Positions 21,138 to 31,728 of a stretch of 64,000 bases of DNA are shown in pieces. Numbering within the stretch: position 1 is the stretch's first letter; every line of letters starts with the position of its first letter. A program made the translations under genes and the position numbers. Under the pieces are notes generated by a model. That model was not told where the DNA came from. It did not search any database and saw nothing but the letters and a program-made list of their open reading frames with translations. Source of the stretch: Luteimonas sp. FCS-9 (lineage in GTDB: Bacteria > Pseudomonadota > Gammaproteobacteria > Xanthomonadales > Xanthomonadaceae); assembly GCF_001014645.1 (NCBI RefSeq), contig NZ_LASZ01000012.1, forward strand, positions 31,422 through 95,421, written 5' to 3'.

Positions 21138-21574
21138 GGCCACCGATCATCGACCACAGCCGGCACCGGCCGCCGACACGCCGGGCCGCATCCGGCGCCC
21201 TGACCGCCGCCGCGTGGATGGTCTACGCCTGGCTGTGGGCCCCGCTAGTCACCGCGGTCGCCTGGTTCGTCGGGCTGCGCAGCGCCTACCTGCGCCTGTA
21301 CGTGGCCGAGAACGCACTCGACCCGTTCCTGCTGCTGTCGCTGCCGGTCATCGCGCTGGTGTGCAGCGTGTCGCTGATCGGCTGGGCCGAATACAACCGC
21401 GCGCGTTTCGCCGACGCCGACCGCCGCCACCGGCGCGTGGACATCGGCCACGACCAGGTCCGGATCGCGCTGGGCGCGAGCGATGCACTGGCCGCGAAAC
21501 TGCAGAGCGGGCGGATCGTCCAGGTCGCGCTCGACGACGACGCCCGTCCCGTGGCCATCCGGCGCGGCAGCTGA
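21134..21574 (+). CDS. pgaD: PgaD, accessory subunit of the poly-N-acetylglucosamine synthase
   Basis: A 146-residue protein with two membrane helices (about 25-47 and 65-87) and a cytoplasmic tail, the standard PgaD layout. PgaC and PgaD together form the c-di-GMP-activated synthase in E. coli. Sequence conservation in this family is low, so the call rests mainly on size, topology and position as the last gene of pgaABCD. The start ATG overlaps the pgaC stop (ATGA). Confidence 0.85.
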   Translation: MRPPIIDHSRHRPPTRRAASGALTAAAWMVYAWLWAPLVTAVAWFVGLRSAYLRLYVAENALDPFLLLSLPVIALVCSVSLIGWAEYNRARFADADRRHRRVDIGHDQVRIALGASDALAAKLQSGRIVQVALDDDARPVAIRRGS

Positions 21575-21606
21575 GCCGGCGCCGGTGGGCCGGCGACGTG
21601 GCGGCG

Positions 21607-22857
<1,251 letters not shown>

Positions 22858-22931
22858 GCCGGCTCCTGTGCCGAGGAAACAGGGCGTCAACCCTAGCACC
22901 GCGGCGGCGCGCATGGGACCTGCGCCTTCGC

Positions 22932-23750
22932 CTACTCCAGCGTCGGCAAGGCGATCCGCGTCGGTTGCGCGGGCAGATACAGCAGCTCGAGCGTCCGCGC
23001 GGTCTCCACGCGCGCCAACCGCAGCGGCGCGATCGCACGTTCGGCGACCACCGTGTGGGTGACGCCGGCGCGATCGACGAAGCGCAGGCGCAGGGCGATC
23101 ACCGGTGCGTCGTTGATCACCGTGCCGGTGTGCTCGGCCGACAGCACCTCGGCCACCACCGGCACGCCGCCGTAGCGCAGCTCGGCCGGCACGGCCAGCG
23201 CATGGCGCCGCAGCGTCCGTGCGACGAACGCCAGCACCGCCACCAGCAGCAGCACCGCGATCGCCAGCCCGAACTCGGCCTGACCATGACCGAACATCTC
23301 CGACCATTCGCCACCGGCCTGGTAATGGCGCAGCCGCAGGCGCCAGGCACACAGCGCAGCGATGCCCAGCGGCAGCAGCGGCAAGGCCCAGGCCCAGAGG
23401 GCCGGGCGCGAACGCGCGCCCTCGATCACCAGGGGCGGCGCGCGACGCGGATCCGGCGCCAGCCGCACCGCCAGGCGCCCGCCGGGCACGAACCGGCGCA
23501 ACTGCGGCCGGGTGTCGACCAGGGTCACTACATCCTGGATCCGATGCCCGCCCAGGTTGTCGAACGCCAAGGTCACCGTGGTCGCCGGGCCCGGCCCTGC
23601 GGTCGCCGCAAGCACTTCGGCCTCGCGACGGACGCCGGCGGTGGCGATCCGGCGTACGCGCCACCACTGCCGCAGCGGCCAGACCGCGGCCCACGCCGCT
23701 GCCAGCGTCGCCAGTGCCATCGCCACGAGCACCAGGATCAGCTCGATCAT
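22932..23750 (-). CDS. DUF3592-like membrane protein
   Basis: A 272-residue protein with an N-terminal membrane anchor (residues 3-28), a beta-rich region, two central helices (about 122-142 and 160-185), then a second beta-rich region. Each soluble part repeats the same pattern (REAEVLAAT...[11 protein letters not shown] and [29 protein letters not shown]), so it looks like a tandem duplication of the DUF3592 unit. The ends [13 protein letters not shown] and [12 protein letters not shown] are the expected velocity-like strand motifs. The function is unknown. It overlaps its upstream neighbour by 4 bases and sits between proB and proA. Confidence 0.65.
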   Translation of the reverse strand: MIELILVLVAMALATLAAAWAAVWPLRQWWRVRRIATAGVRREAEVLAATAGPGPATTVTLAFDNLGGHRIQDVVTLVDTRPQLRRFVPGGRLAVRLAPDPRRAPPLVIEGARSRPALWAWALPLLPLGIAALCAWRLRLRHYQAGGEWSEMFGHGQAEFGLAIAVLLLVAVLAFVARTLRRHALAVPAELRYGGVPVVAEVLSAEHTGTVINDAPVIALRLRFVDRAGVTHTVVAERAIAPLRLARVETARTLELLYLPAQPTRIALPTLE

Positions 23751-25222
23751 CGGGTCGCCTCCGGCGCCAGCGGCTGCGTCTCGCGTGTCCGCGCCAGGTA
23801 GCGCCAGCCGGTGCCGCGGCCCGGGTCCACCCGCAGCAGCACATCCGAGCGCGCGCCGTCGCTGCGCCCGGCGGCCAGCAGGGCGCCGTCGCGTGCGCGC
23901 CAGATCGCGTCGAGCCGGTCCACGCCCAATGCCAGCGTCCAGCGCACGTCGCCGTCCTCGCCGACCGCACTGAGCAGCTGCGGCGCATCGCGCGCCGCAT
24001 CGGCGGCGTGCAGCACCAGGCGATCGCGCGCATCACCGACCGTCCACAGCGCATCATCGGCCGTCAGCCAGGCGCGCTGCAGCAAGGGACGCATCGCGTT
24101 GATGTACGCATTGCGCGCACCGCGCGCCTGCCCCGCACGCGCATCGGCCTGCTGCCGTTGCTCGCGGTAGGCCGCCATCGCGCGCATGTAGTCCGCCTGC
24201 TCGGCGTGGAACCGCCGCAGCGCCGCCGGCAGCTGCGCACGGTAACGTGCCCGTGCCTGCCGATAGGCGGCCTCGCTGGGGAAATCGGACGGCTCGCGCC
24301 CGAAATGCGGCATGCGCGGCGATTCCGGCTCCGGCACGTCGTCCTCGGGCCCGACCTGCGAGAGCGCCGTCTCGACGTCCAACGGCGGCTGCGCCGGGTC
24401 GCGCAGGAACACGCCGCGGATGAACACCGCCTCGCCCACCGGCGCGAAGCCGTTGGCATCGGGTGAGCGCCAGTGGAGCCGCCCACGCAGCAGCTGGCGG
24501 CGTGCGTCGAGCACGTCGTCGCCGCTGCGCTCGCGCCCGGCGGCCAGCGCCTGCGCCTCCGCCGGCGCCGCCAGCAGCGTCCAGATGCCCTCGGCGTCGA
24601 CCGCGGCCGAAGCCGATGCCAACGTGGGCGCGGCCATCGCCGGGTCGGCAGCGTCGAACAGCGTCGCCGGGTCGATGTCGTCCGCCGCCGTCGGCGCCAG
24701 CGTGTCGCCGTCGATGCGCCAGGCGCGGCCCTGCGCGTCGACGATCGCCAGCCGCCCGGCCTGCGTGTCGTAGCGCGCGCGTTGCACCGGCGTGGCCAGT
24801 GGGCCGTCGGGCTTCTGGCGATGGCCATCGGCCCGGTCGAAGGCATAGACCGCATTGCGCCATGCGAACAGGTAGCGCTGCGATGCGCCGAGCAGCGCGC
24901 CGCGGCCCCAGTCTCGGCCCTGCGCATCCTCGGCGTTCAGGCGTCGGCTCCACAGCAGCCGGCCGTGGCGCATGTCGACGACCTGCGCGTACTGGCGCGA
25001 GCGGCTGCGCACGATGCCGTTCTCGACCGCGTGCGCGCGGGTGTCCTCGAGCACAAACGCCATCTGCGACGCATCGGCATCGTCGAGCAGCAGCGGGCCG
25101 GACTGGATCCGGCTGTCGGCATGGCGCGAGAGCATCCAGGCGATCAGCAGCGGGATACCGGCGACCATCCCAAGCCCCATGCCCACCGCCAGCACGGACT
25201 TGCGTAGCTGCGCGAAGGTCAT
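23747..25222 (-). CDS. Membrane-anchored beta-propeller-like protein (PA2928-like), unknown function
   Basis: A 491-residue protein with one N-terminal membrane helix (about 12-32) and a large extracytoplasmic part. Repeated blocks such as AYFDRADG-type strands ([75 protein letters not shown]) suggest a PQQ/WD-like propeller. A charged Ala/Arg/Gln-rich helical insert (about 325-400) interrupts it. It resembles proteins annotated as PA2928 family, which often neighbour DUF3592 proteins; that identity is tentative. The start overlaps the proB stop and the stop overlaps the DUF3592-like start, so it is fully embedded in the proline operon. Confidence 0.6.
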   Translation of the reverse strand: MTFAQLRKSVLAVGMGLGMVAGIPLLIAWMLSRHADSRIQSGPLLLDDADASQMAFVLEDTRAHAVENGIVRSRSRQYAQVVDMRHGRLLWSRRLNAEDAQGRDWGRGALLGASQRYLFAWRNAVYAFDRADGHRQKPDGPLATPVQRARYDTQAGRLAIVDAQGRAWRIDGDTLAPTAADDIDPATLFDAADPAMAAPTLASASAAVDAEGIWTLLAAPAEAQALAAGRERSGDDVLDARRQLLRGRLHWRSPDANGFAPVGEAVFIRGVFLRDPAQPPLDVETALSQVGPEDDVPEPESPRMPHFGREPSDFPSEAAYRQARARYRAQLPAALRRFHAEQADYMRAMAAYREQRQQADARAGQARGARNAYINAMRPLLQRAWLTADDALWTVGDARDRLVLHAADAARDAPQLLSAVGEDGDVRWTLALGVDRLDAIWRARDGALLAAGRSDGARSDVLLRVDPGRGTGWRYLARTRETQPLAPEATR

Positions 25223-26367
25223 GTCAGCACCAGATCGTCGCGGTGGACGATGTTGCCGCCGTAGCTGTAGCCGAGCACAGACTCGATGTCGCGTGTATGC
25301 CGGCGCAGCAGGCGCCGGATGTCGTCGGCCGCGTACTGGCTGACGCCGCGTGCGACCGCGTCCTGGCCATCGCCGTCGCGCAGCACGATCTCGACCAGGT
25401 CGCCGCGGCGGAATGCGCCCTCGACCGCGACCACGCCACCGGGCAGCAGCGACGCCCCCTTCTCCACCGGCGCATGGGCAGCGCCGGCATCGACGACCAG
25501 CGCGCCCGGCTCGGCCGGTGCGTTGCGCAGCCAGTGCTTGCGCGCCGCCAGCCGGGTGCGCAGCGCGTGGATGCGGGTGCCGGTCAGGCGGTCGCGGGCC
25601 AACGCGTCGAGCACCTCGGCGCGGCGGCCGTTGAACAGCACGGTTGCGATGCCGGCCGATGCCGCGCGCTGGGCGGCTTCGAGCTTGGTGCGCATGCCGC
25701 CGGTGCCGACACTGCTGCCCGCGCCGCCTGCGACTGCGAGCAGCGAGCCGCTCATCTGCGCGACCACCGGCATCGGCCGTGCGAACGGTTCCACCCGCGG
25801 ATCGGCGTCGTAAAGGCCGTCGATGTCGGTGGCGATGAACAGCACCTCGGCATCGACCAGCGCGGCGACGATCGCGGCGAGGTTGTCGTTGTCGCCGAGC
25901 TTGAGTTCGTCCACCGACACGGTGTCGTTCTCGTTGACGACCGGCAAGGTGCGGTGGCGCAGCAGCGCCTGCAACGTGGCGCGCGCGTTGAGATACCGGC
26001 GGCGGTTGCGCAGATCGTCGTGGGTCAGCAGCACCTGCGCGACGGGCCGCTCGAAGAAGCCCTGCCAGAACCCGGTCAGCCGGGCCTGGCCGAGCGCGGC
26101 CAGCGCCTGGCGCTCGGCCATCGGCGCGCCCGGCTCGCCGCCGGCCTGCAGGATCGCGCGACCGGCGGCCACCGCCCCCGACGAGACCAGTACGACCTCG
26201 CGCCCGGCCGCGTGCGCGGCGCGCACGAAGCCGGCGAGCGCGGCGGCGTACTGCGGCGACAGCCCGCCGCCGTCGGCGGCCAGCAGGCTGCTGCCGACCT
26301 TGAGCACCGCGCGCCGCCACGGCGGCAGCGGCTGCTCGGGAAACACAGGGGACGAGGAGACCGACAT
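25219..26367 (-). CDS. proB: Glutamate 5-kinase ProB
   Basis: The first and feedback-inhibited step of proline synthesis, phosphorylating glutamate. The protein has 382 residues with an amino-acid kinase domain (about 18-270: LKVGSSLLA, LVSSGAVAAGRA, VVNENDTVSVDELKLGDNDNLAA, TGGMRTKLEAA) and a C-terminal PUA domain (about 285-375: KGASLLPGGVVAVEGAFRRGDLVEI). The start MSVSSSPVFPEQ at 26367 has GAGGAG just upstream. It starts 11 bases past the yciI-like gene of the arginine operon. Confidence 0.95.
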   Translation of the reverse strand: MSVSSSPVFPEQPLPPWRRAVLKVGSSLLAADGGGLSPQYAAALAGFVRAAHAAGREVVLVSSGAVAAGRAILQAGGEPGAPMAERQALAALGQARLTGFWQGFFERPVAQVLLTHDDLRNRRRYLNARATLQALLRHRTLPVVNENDTVSVDELKLGDNDNLAAIVAALVDAEVLFIATDIDGLYDADPRVEPFARPMPVVAQMSGSLLAVAGGAGSSVGTGGMRTKLEAAQRAASAGIATVLFNGRRAEVLDALARDRLTGTRIHALRTRLAARKHWLRNAPAEPGALVVDAGAAHAPVEKGASLLPGGVVAVEGAFRRGDLVEIVLRDGDGQDAVARGVSQYAADDIRRLLRRHTRDIESVLGYSYGGNIVHRDDLVLT

Positions 26368-26378
26368 CGCGCCTGCCT

Positions 26379-26645
26379 TCAGCGGGTATGCCACTGCCGA
26401 ACGACCAGATCGCTCGCGCCTTGCAGCGCGAGCGGGTCGGCCGCGACGATGGCCTGGGCGTCCTCGAGCGAGGCGACATTGCGCAGCACGTACGCGCCGC
26501 CACTGCCGTCGCCGAAACCGCCCGTCATCTCCAGCAGGCCGCGGTCGCGCAAGTCGTCGAGGAAAGCCTGGTGCGGCGCGACCACCGAGGCCTCGAACTC
26601 GGGCCGCCGCATCGCCAGCACCAGGTAGCGCGTGGTCGTGCTCAT
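26379..26645 (-). CDS. YciI-family protein
   Basis: An 88-residue single-domain protein of the YCII fold (ferredoxin-like). The family's invariant His is present in [11 protein letters not shown] with the nearby Asp, and [23 protein letters not shown] is the conserved second half. The family has been proposed to be small hydrolase or dehydrochlorinase-like enzymes, but the role of this copy is unknown. Its ATG overlaps the argH stop by 4 bases and proB follows after 11 bases, so it is cotranscribed with arginine and proline synthesis. Confidence 0.8.
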   Translation of the reverse strand: MSTTTRYLVLAMRRPEFEASVVAPHQAFLDDLRDRGLLEMTGGFGDGSGGAYVLRNVASLEDAQAIVAADPLALQGASDLVVRQWHTR

Positions 26646-27937
26646 GCCAACGCCTGCCAGCGCGCACGCAAGGCATCTAGCCGCAGGTCGGCGGCGCCAC
26701 CCGGCGAGGTCCGCGCCGCCAGGCTGCCCTCGGGCGTGCGGCCCTGGCCGGCGGTGTCGGCGCTCTGCGCGGCGGCCTTGTAGGCCTCGCGGAACGGGAC
26801 GCCCGCGATCGCGGCCTCGACCGCGACGTCGGTCGCGTACATGCCCGAGTCGACCGCCGCGCGCAGCCGGTCCTCGCGCCATTCCAGGTTCGCCAGCAAG
26901 GCCGGCAGCAGTTCCAGTGCGGCCAGCCCGCGGCCGAAGCCGTGGAAGATCGCGCCCTTGGAGCTCTGCAGGTCGCGGTGGTAGCCCGACGGCAGCGACA
27001 GCAGCTGCTCGATCTCGGTGCGCGCGGCAGCGACGCTGGCGTGCGTGGCGCGCATCAGCTCGACGACATCGGGATTGCGCTTGTTGGGCATGATCGAACT
27101 GCCGGTGGTGTACTGCGCCGGCAGCGCGACGAAACCGTACTCGGCGCTGGTGAACTGCGACAGGTCCCAGGCCAGGCGGCGCAGGTCGAGCGTGGCGCTG
27201 CCCAGCGCCTCGAGTGCGGCGAGCTCGAACTTGCCGCGCGAGAGCTGCGCGTAGACCGGCGAGACCTGCAGCCGCGCGAAGCCCAGCGCAGCCGTCGTGT
27301 GGTCGCGGTCGAGCGCCAGGTTCACGCCGTAGCCGGCCGCCGTGCCCAGCGGATTGCAGTCGATCAGCGCCAGCGTGTCGGCCGCGCGTACCGCGTCGTC
27401 GATGAAGGCCTCCGCCCAGCCCGACCACCACATGCCGCCCGACGACAGCACCGCGCGCTGGATGTGGGTGTAGCCGGGAATCGGCAGGTCGCGCTCGGCC
27501 TCGGCCCTGTCCAGCGCGATCTTGGCGATCTCGCGCGACAGCGCGGCCAGCCGGGCGAGCTTCTCCTTGAGCCACAGCCGCGTGGCGACCAGTACCTGGT
27601 CGTTGCGGCTGCGGCCGGTGTGGATGCGGCGGCCGGCATCGCCCAGGCGCTCGGTCAGGCGCGCCTCGATCGCCGAATGGCCGTCCTCGAAGCGGTCGTC
27701 GAGCACGAATGCACCACTGCGGAAGTCCTCGGCCAGCGTCTCCAGTTCGCGCTCCAGGCCGGCGAGTTCCTCGGCCGACAGGATGCCCACACGCTGCAGG
27801 CCCTGCGCGTGCGCGGCGCTGGCGGCGATGTCGTGCAGGAAGAACGCGCGGTCGAGGATCACGTCGTCGCCGGCCAGGAATGCCTGGATCTGCGTGTCGA
27901 CGGCGACGCCGGGCTTCTGCCAGAGGAGATTGCTCAT
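26642..27937 (-). CDS. argH: Argininosuccinate lyase ArgH
   Basis: The last step of arginine synthesis, splitting argininosuccinate into arginine and fumarate. It is 431 residues, slightly short of the usual 460. Signature motifs are [21 protein letters not shown] and the superfamily signature [13 protein letters not shown], whose Ser is catalytic. The C-terminal tail is shortened and ends in [13 protein letters not shown]. It is preceded by REP copy D and followed by an overlapping yciI-like gene. Confidence 0.94.
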   Translation of the reverse strand: MSNLLWQKPGVAVDTQIQAFLAGDDVILDRAFFLHDIAASAAHAQGLQRVGILSAEELAGLERELETLAEDFRSGAFVLDDRFEDGHSAIEARLTERLGDAGRRIHTGRSRNDQVLVATRLWLKEKLARLAALSREIAKIALDRAEAERDLPIPGYTHIQRAVLSSGGMWWSGWAEAFIDDAVRAADTLALIDCNPLGTAAGYGVNLALDRDHTTAALGFARLQVSPVYAQLSRGKFELAALEALGSATLDLRRLAWDLSQFTSAEYGFVALPAQYTTGSSIMPNKRNPDVVELMRATHASVAAARTEIEQLLSLPSGYHRDLQSSKGAIFHGFGRGLAALELLPALLANLEWREDRLRAAVDSGMYATDVAVEAAIAGVPFREAYKAAAQSADTAGQGRTPEGSLAARTSPGGAADLRLDALRARWQALA

Positions 27938-27958
27938 GTCTGTTTCCAGTTGTGATCT

Positions 27959-28025
27959 GTAGGAGCGCGCTTGCGCGCGAATGGCGTTAGGGGGAAAGCG
28001 TCATCGCGCGCGAGCGCGCTCCTAC
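27959..28025. repeat. REP palindrome, copy D
   Basis: A 67-base copy between argC and argH, inside what looks like a single operon. Ends are GTAGGAGCGCGCT and AGCGCGCTCCTAC. In the transcript it would form a long hairpin between the two cistrons, which could attenuate or stabilise part of the message. Confidence 0.85.
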
Positions 28026-28035
28026 ACAAAGAGGA

Positions 28036-29001
28036 TCAATGCGGGATCGAAGCCAGCTCGTCGAAGCCCAACGCGCGGTTGAGATTCTGCATCGCCTGCG
28101 TCGCCGCGCCCTTGAGCAGGTTGTCGAGCGTCGCCACCACGACCACGCGGCCGTTGCCCTGCGCCATCGAAAAGCCGCCGACCTGCGCGCCGTGGCGGCC
28201 GGCGATGCGGCTCACCCACGGCGCCTCGTCGACCACCTCGACCAGCGGCTCGCCGGCATAGCGCGCCTCGAACAGCGCCTTGACCGCGTCGCGCGACATC
28301 GGCGCGCGCAGCCACAGGTTCACGGTCATCGTGATGCCGCGGAAATGCGGCGCCACGTGCGGCATGAACTCCACCGGCACGCCGAGCCGGGCCGAGACCT
28401 CGCGCTCGTGCACATGGCCGGTCAGCGCATAAGGCATCAGGTTGTCGGCCAGCAACGCGACGTCGTTCTTGTCCGACGGCGTGGTGCCCGCACCGGAATA
28501 GCCGGACACGCCAAAGCACTGCGGCGGGCCGGCGAGCCGGTCGAGCAGCGGCGCGATCGCCAGCTGCATCGCCGTCGCGTAGCAGCCGGGGTTGCTGATG
28601 CGCGTCTGGCCGGCATAGGCGTCGCGGGTCAGCTCCGGCAACCCGTAGTACCAGGCCGGGTCGAAGCGGTAGTCGGCCGACAGGTCGACGATCACGGTAT
28701 CGGGCCGGGCCGCGTCCAGCGCCTCGACGTACGGCGCCGCCTTGCCATTGGGCAGCGCCAGGATCACCGCATCGGCGCCCTTGGCCGCGATCGCCGCGGC
28801 ATCGAGGTTCTCGAAGCGCAGTTCGCCCTGCCAGGCGTCGTTGTGGTCGGCCACGCGCTGGCCGTCGAGCTCGCGCGAGGACACGAACGCCAGTTCGAGG
28901 CCGGGATGCGCGGCGACGAGGCGGATCAGCTCGCTGCCGGTGTGGCCGCGGGCACCGACGATGCCCAGCGTGCGCCTTGCGGTCGTGTTCGAGGTCGTCA
29001 T
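28036..29001 (-). CDS. argC: N-acetyl-gamma-glutamyl-phosphate reductase ArgC
   Basis: The third arginine step: NADPH reduction of N-acetylglutamyl phosphate to the semialdehyde. The protein has 321 residues. The Rossmann motif is [13 protein letters not shown] (residues 13-25), the catalytic cysteine is in SNPGCYATA, and the catalytic His region is HVAPHFRGI. The ATG at 29001 lies 12 bases after the argB stop. Confidence 0.94.
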   Translation of the reverse strand: MTTSNTTARRTLGIVGARGHTGSELIRLVAAHPGLELAFVSSRELDGQRVADHNDAWQGELRFENLDAAAIAAKGADAVILALPNGKAAPYVEALDAARPDTVIVDLSADYRFDPAWYYGLPELTRDAYAGQTRISNPGCYATAMQLAIAPLLDRLAGPPQCFGVSGYSGAGTTPSDKNDVALLADNLMPYALTGHVHEREVSARLGVPVEFMPHVAPHFRGITMTVNLWLRAPMSRDAVKALFEARYAGEPLVEVVDEAPWVSRIAGRHGAQVGGFSMAQGNGRVVVVATLDNLLKGAATQAMQNLNRALGFDELASIPH

Positions 29002-29013
29002 GTGCGTCGTCCT

Positions 29014-30330
29014 TCAGCCGGCCAGCGTCGCGGCGCGCGTCGCGCAGTGCGCCACGCAGCGCTGGATCTGCTCGAAACCGTCGAGCCCGTACCAGAACAC
29101 CTTCCACTTCTCCTGCTTGATGCAGCCGTCGGACTCGGCGTAGTAGAAGATGTTGACCGGGTTGTGGTGGCGCGAGCGCCAGAACAGCTGCGGCGTCTCC
29201 TCGCGCATCACCTGCCACACCGCCCGCCCCAGGCCCTCGCCCTGGGCGTCATCGAGCACGGCGAACTTGTCGAGGTAGGTGCTGCCCTCGGCCTCGGTCA
29301 GTACGACCGCCGCGCGGTAGTTCTCGCTGACGTAGGCGCGCAGCAGCGCCGTGCGCTCGAAGTAGTCGTCGGCCAGCGTGCGCCCGAAGCTCGACTCGAT
29401 CAGGGTCCGCAGCCGCGGCAGGTCGAGCGCGTCCCACGACGCGGCGCGCAGCACGCGCTCGCCGCGCCGCACCAGCGTGCCCGAGCCCTTGTGCGTGAAC
29501 AGCTCCTTGGCCAGGTCCGCCGGCCGCGTGATCGACACCGACGAGGCCAGCGGCAGCCCTTCGAGCAGATCCTTGATCTGCTCGATCTTGACCTTCATGC
29601 CCCCGTGCAACCACGGCTGCTGGATCAGGTGGTCGTACTCGGTCGACAGGTTGATCGAGTCGATCACCTTGCCCGCCTCGTCGAGCAGCCCGCCGGTACC
29701 GGTCAGGAAGATGATCTTGTAGGGCTGCAGCTCGCGCACCAGCTCGTTGGCGGCGAAGTCGGCGTTGACGTTGAGGATCTGGCCCGAGGCGGTCTCGCCC
29801 AGGCTCGTGATCACCGGGATCGAGCCGGCCTGCAGGCTGGCCTCGATCGGCGCCAGGTTCACCCGCTCCACCTCGCCCACCAGCCCGTAGGTGTCGCGGT
29901 CCAGGTACCGCGCCTCGAACACGCCGCCGGTGATCGACGTCGCGCGCGCGCCGTTCTTCTGCAGCGCCTCGACCAGGCGCAGGTTCGCGGCCTGGAACAC
30001 CCGGCGCACGACCGCCAGCGCCTCGGGCGTGGTCACGCGCAGCCCGTCGATGGTCGTCTTCTCGATGCCGGCCGCCGACAGTTCGGCGTCGAGCTGCGGG
30101 CCGGCGCCGTGCAGCACGATCGGCGTCAGCCCGACCTCCTGCAGGAACGACAGCGACGAGGTCAGGTCGTCGAGCTCGTCGCGCAGCACCGCGCCGCCGA
30201 CCTTGACCACGGCGAAGCGCTTGGCGTCGAGCTGCGAGAAGCGCTTGAGGTACTGGCTGATCTCCTTCGCGCTCGCCATGCTCGAGAGCAGGCGCACGAT
30301 GGTCTGGCGGGTCTGTTGGTGTGCGTGCAT
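29014..30330 (-). CDS. argB: Bifunctional N-acetylglutamate synthase/kinase (ArgA-ArgB fusion type)
   Basis: A 438-residue fusion covering the first two arginine steps, a form described from Xanthomonas. Residues 30-290 are the amino-acid kinase domain ([50 protein letters not shown]). Residues 295-438 are a GNAT acetyltransferase domain ([62 protein letters not shown]). The kinase domain also holds the arginine-inhibition site in this family. The start is ATG at 30330; a second ATG about 17 codons in ([11 protein letters not shown]) is possible. REP copy E precedes it. Confidence 0.92.
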   Translation of the reverse strand: MHAHQQTRQTIVRLLSSMASAKEISQYLKRFSQLDAKRFAVVKVGGAVLRDELDDLTSSLSFLQEVGLTPIVLHGAGPQLDAELSAAGIEKTTIDGLRVTTPEALAVVRRVFQAANLRLVEALQKNGARATSITGGVFEARYLDRDTYGLVGEVERVNLAPIEASLQAGSIPVITSLGETASGQILNVNADFAANELVRELQPYKIIFLTGTGGLLDEAGKVIDSINLSTEYDHLIQQPWLHGGMKVKIEQIKDLLEGLPLASSVSITRPADLAKELFTHKGSGTLVRRGERVLRAASWDALDLPRLRTLIESSFGRTLADDYFERTALLRAYVSENYRAAVVLTEAEGSTYLDKFAVLDDAQGEGLGRAVWQVMREETPQLFWRSRHHNPVNIFYYAESDGCIKQEKWKVFWYGLDGFEQIQRCVAHCATRAATLAG

Positions 30331-30397
30331 GGGTCTGTTCTTGGTGAGGCTTCGTTGATGCGAATGACACGGGTCACTGGGATGGCCGGGATCAATC

Positions 30398-30464
30398 GTA
30401 GGAGCGCGCTCGCGCGCGATGAGGCGTTACCGAAACCGTCCATCGCGCGCGAGCGCGCTCCTAC
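30398..30464. repeat. REP palindrome, copy E
   Basis: A 67-base copy between argE' and argB. Its right arm (CTCCTAC) supplies the TAG stop codon of argE' (minus-strand reading of 30461-30463), as copy C does for cydC. Confidence 0.85.
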
Positions 30465-31594
30465 ACGGCCTCATGGTGCGGGCCCGCAGCCAGCCCGCCG
30501 TTGATGATCCGGTGGACCGAGTCGGCGTAGCGCTGCAGCTGGTCGAGGGTCACGAACTCGTCGGCGGTATGCGCCTGGGCGATGTCGCCCGGCCCATAGA
30601 CCAGCGCGGTATAGCCGCCGGCCGAGAACAGCGAAGCCTCGGTCCAGAAGTCGACCGCGTTGCCGATCGGCAGCTCCAGCGCGTCGGCGACGTCGCGCGC
30701 GGCCAGGCGCCGCTCTTCCGCCCGCGCAGCACTTCCATCAAGAGCCGCGCCCGACGGCAGGCTCGGCCCGCGGAACGTCTCCTCGAAGTGCGCGGCCGCG
30801 GGCTCGGCGAAGCCTGCGAAGGTCGCCAGCAGGTCGTCGACGTCCATCGACGGCAGCGGCCGGAAGCCAAAGCGCAGTTCGGCCTCAGGCGCGATCATGT
30901 TGGCCTTGATGCCGCCGTCGATCCGGCCGATGTTGAAACGCAGCCCGGTCAGGCCGCCGAAGCGCGCCCTCTCCAGCGACGCGACGTGGTCGAGCGCGCG
31001 GTCGCCCCAGCGCACCGCCTGGTGCAGCGCGCTCGCGGCCGGGTCCTGCCGCCCGGAGGCATGCCCGGCCCGGCCGGCGAAGCGCATCAGCACCGAGCTG
31101 ATGCCTCGATGCGCGAGCACCGCCTCGCACTGCGTCGGCTCGGCGACCAGCACCGCGTCGAACCGCAGGCCGCGTGCGAGAAACGCGGCGATGCAGCGCG
31201 GATCGTTGGCTTCCTCGTCGGACGAGAACAGGAACGCCGCGTCGCCGTCGCCGGCATTGGCCGCGGCGATCAGCGCCGCGGCCGCGCCCTTGATGTCGCA
31301 CACGCCCAGCCCGACCACACGGTCGTCCAGGCGCCGCATCGCGTGCGGATCGGCCGTCCACGCCGGCGAATCGGGCACGGTGTCCAGGTGCACGTTGAAC
31401 AGCACCTTCGGCGCGCCGCGCACCGCGTACAGGCTGACCGCGCCCGCACCGTGGTCGATGACCTCGATCGCGAAGCCCGGCAGCTGCGCGCGGATGTAGT
31501 CGAAGATCCCACCCTGCGCCGTGATCGCCCGCGGCGGATTGCGGGTGTCGAAGGCCACCAGGTGTTCGAGATGGTCGAGGGTCTGTTCAAGCAT
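30461..31594 (-). CDS. argE: N-acetylornithine/N-acetylcitrulline deacetylase (ArgE', M20 family)
   Basis: A 377-residue M20 metallohydrolase. The first metal motif is NVHLDTVPD, the bridging Asp lies in GLGVCDIKGAAAAL, the catalytic Glu pair is in SSDEEAND, and later ligands are in LVAEPTQCEAV. RAGHASG belongs to the lid/dimer domain. Next to argF' (N-acetylornithine carbamoyltransferase) the expected substrate is N-acetylcitrulline, as in Xanthomonas. I chose ATG 31594 (MLEQTLDHLEHLVAFDTRNPP); a longer start ten codons upstream is possible. The stop codon lies in REP copy E. Confidence 0.9.
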   Translation of the reverse strand: MLEQTLDHLEHLVAFDTRNPPRAITAQGGIFDYIRAQLPGFAIEVIDHGAGAVSLYAVRGAPKVLFNVHLDTVPDSPAWTADPHAMRRLDDRVVGLGVCDIKGAAAALIAAANAGDGDAAFLFSSDEEANDPRCIAAFLARGLRFDAVLVAEPTQCEAVLAHRGISSVLMRFAGRAGHASGRQDPAASALHQAVRWGDRALDHVASLERARFGGLTGLRFNIGRIDGGIKANMIAPEAELRFGFRPLPSMDVDDLLATFAGFAEPAAAHFEETFRGPSLPSGAALDGSAARAEERRLAARDVADALELPIGNAVDFWTEASLFSAGGYTALVYGPGDIAQAHTADEFVTLDQLQRYADSVHRIINGGLAAGPHHEAV

Positions 31595-31638
31595 GGATCG
31601 GCAAGCCTTCAGAACTGCTTTCATCCGGCCGGAGGAGA

Positions 31639-31661
31639 GCCCCCTTCTTGTTGCAGGGGGC
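31639..31661. other. Stem-loop upstream of argE'
   Basis: A 7-base perfect stem GCCCCCT/AGGGGGC with a 9-base loop, in the 117-base gap between argG and argE'. There is no T tract, so it is more likely a processing or stability hairpin than a terminator. Confidence 0.4.
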
Positions 31662-31698
31662 GCGCCAACGGCACGGGGTCAAGGTGAAATGCCTAGCC

Positions 31699-31728
31699 AA
31701 GTCAACCGCGGTCAGCTGCGGTTGACTT
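31699..31728. other. Stem-loop spanning the argG stop codon
   Basis: A perfect 11-base stem AAGTCAACCGC/GCGGTTGACTT with an 8-base loop that contains the argG stop codon (31712-31714). One arm is the last coding bases of argG and the other is the inverted copy just downstream. There is no T tract after it. It may mark the 3' end of an argF'-argG transcript or protect it. Confidence 0.6.
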
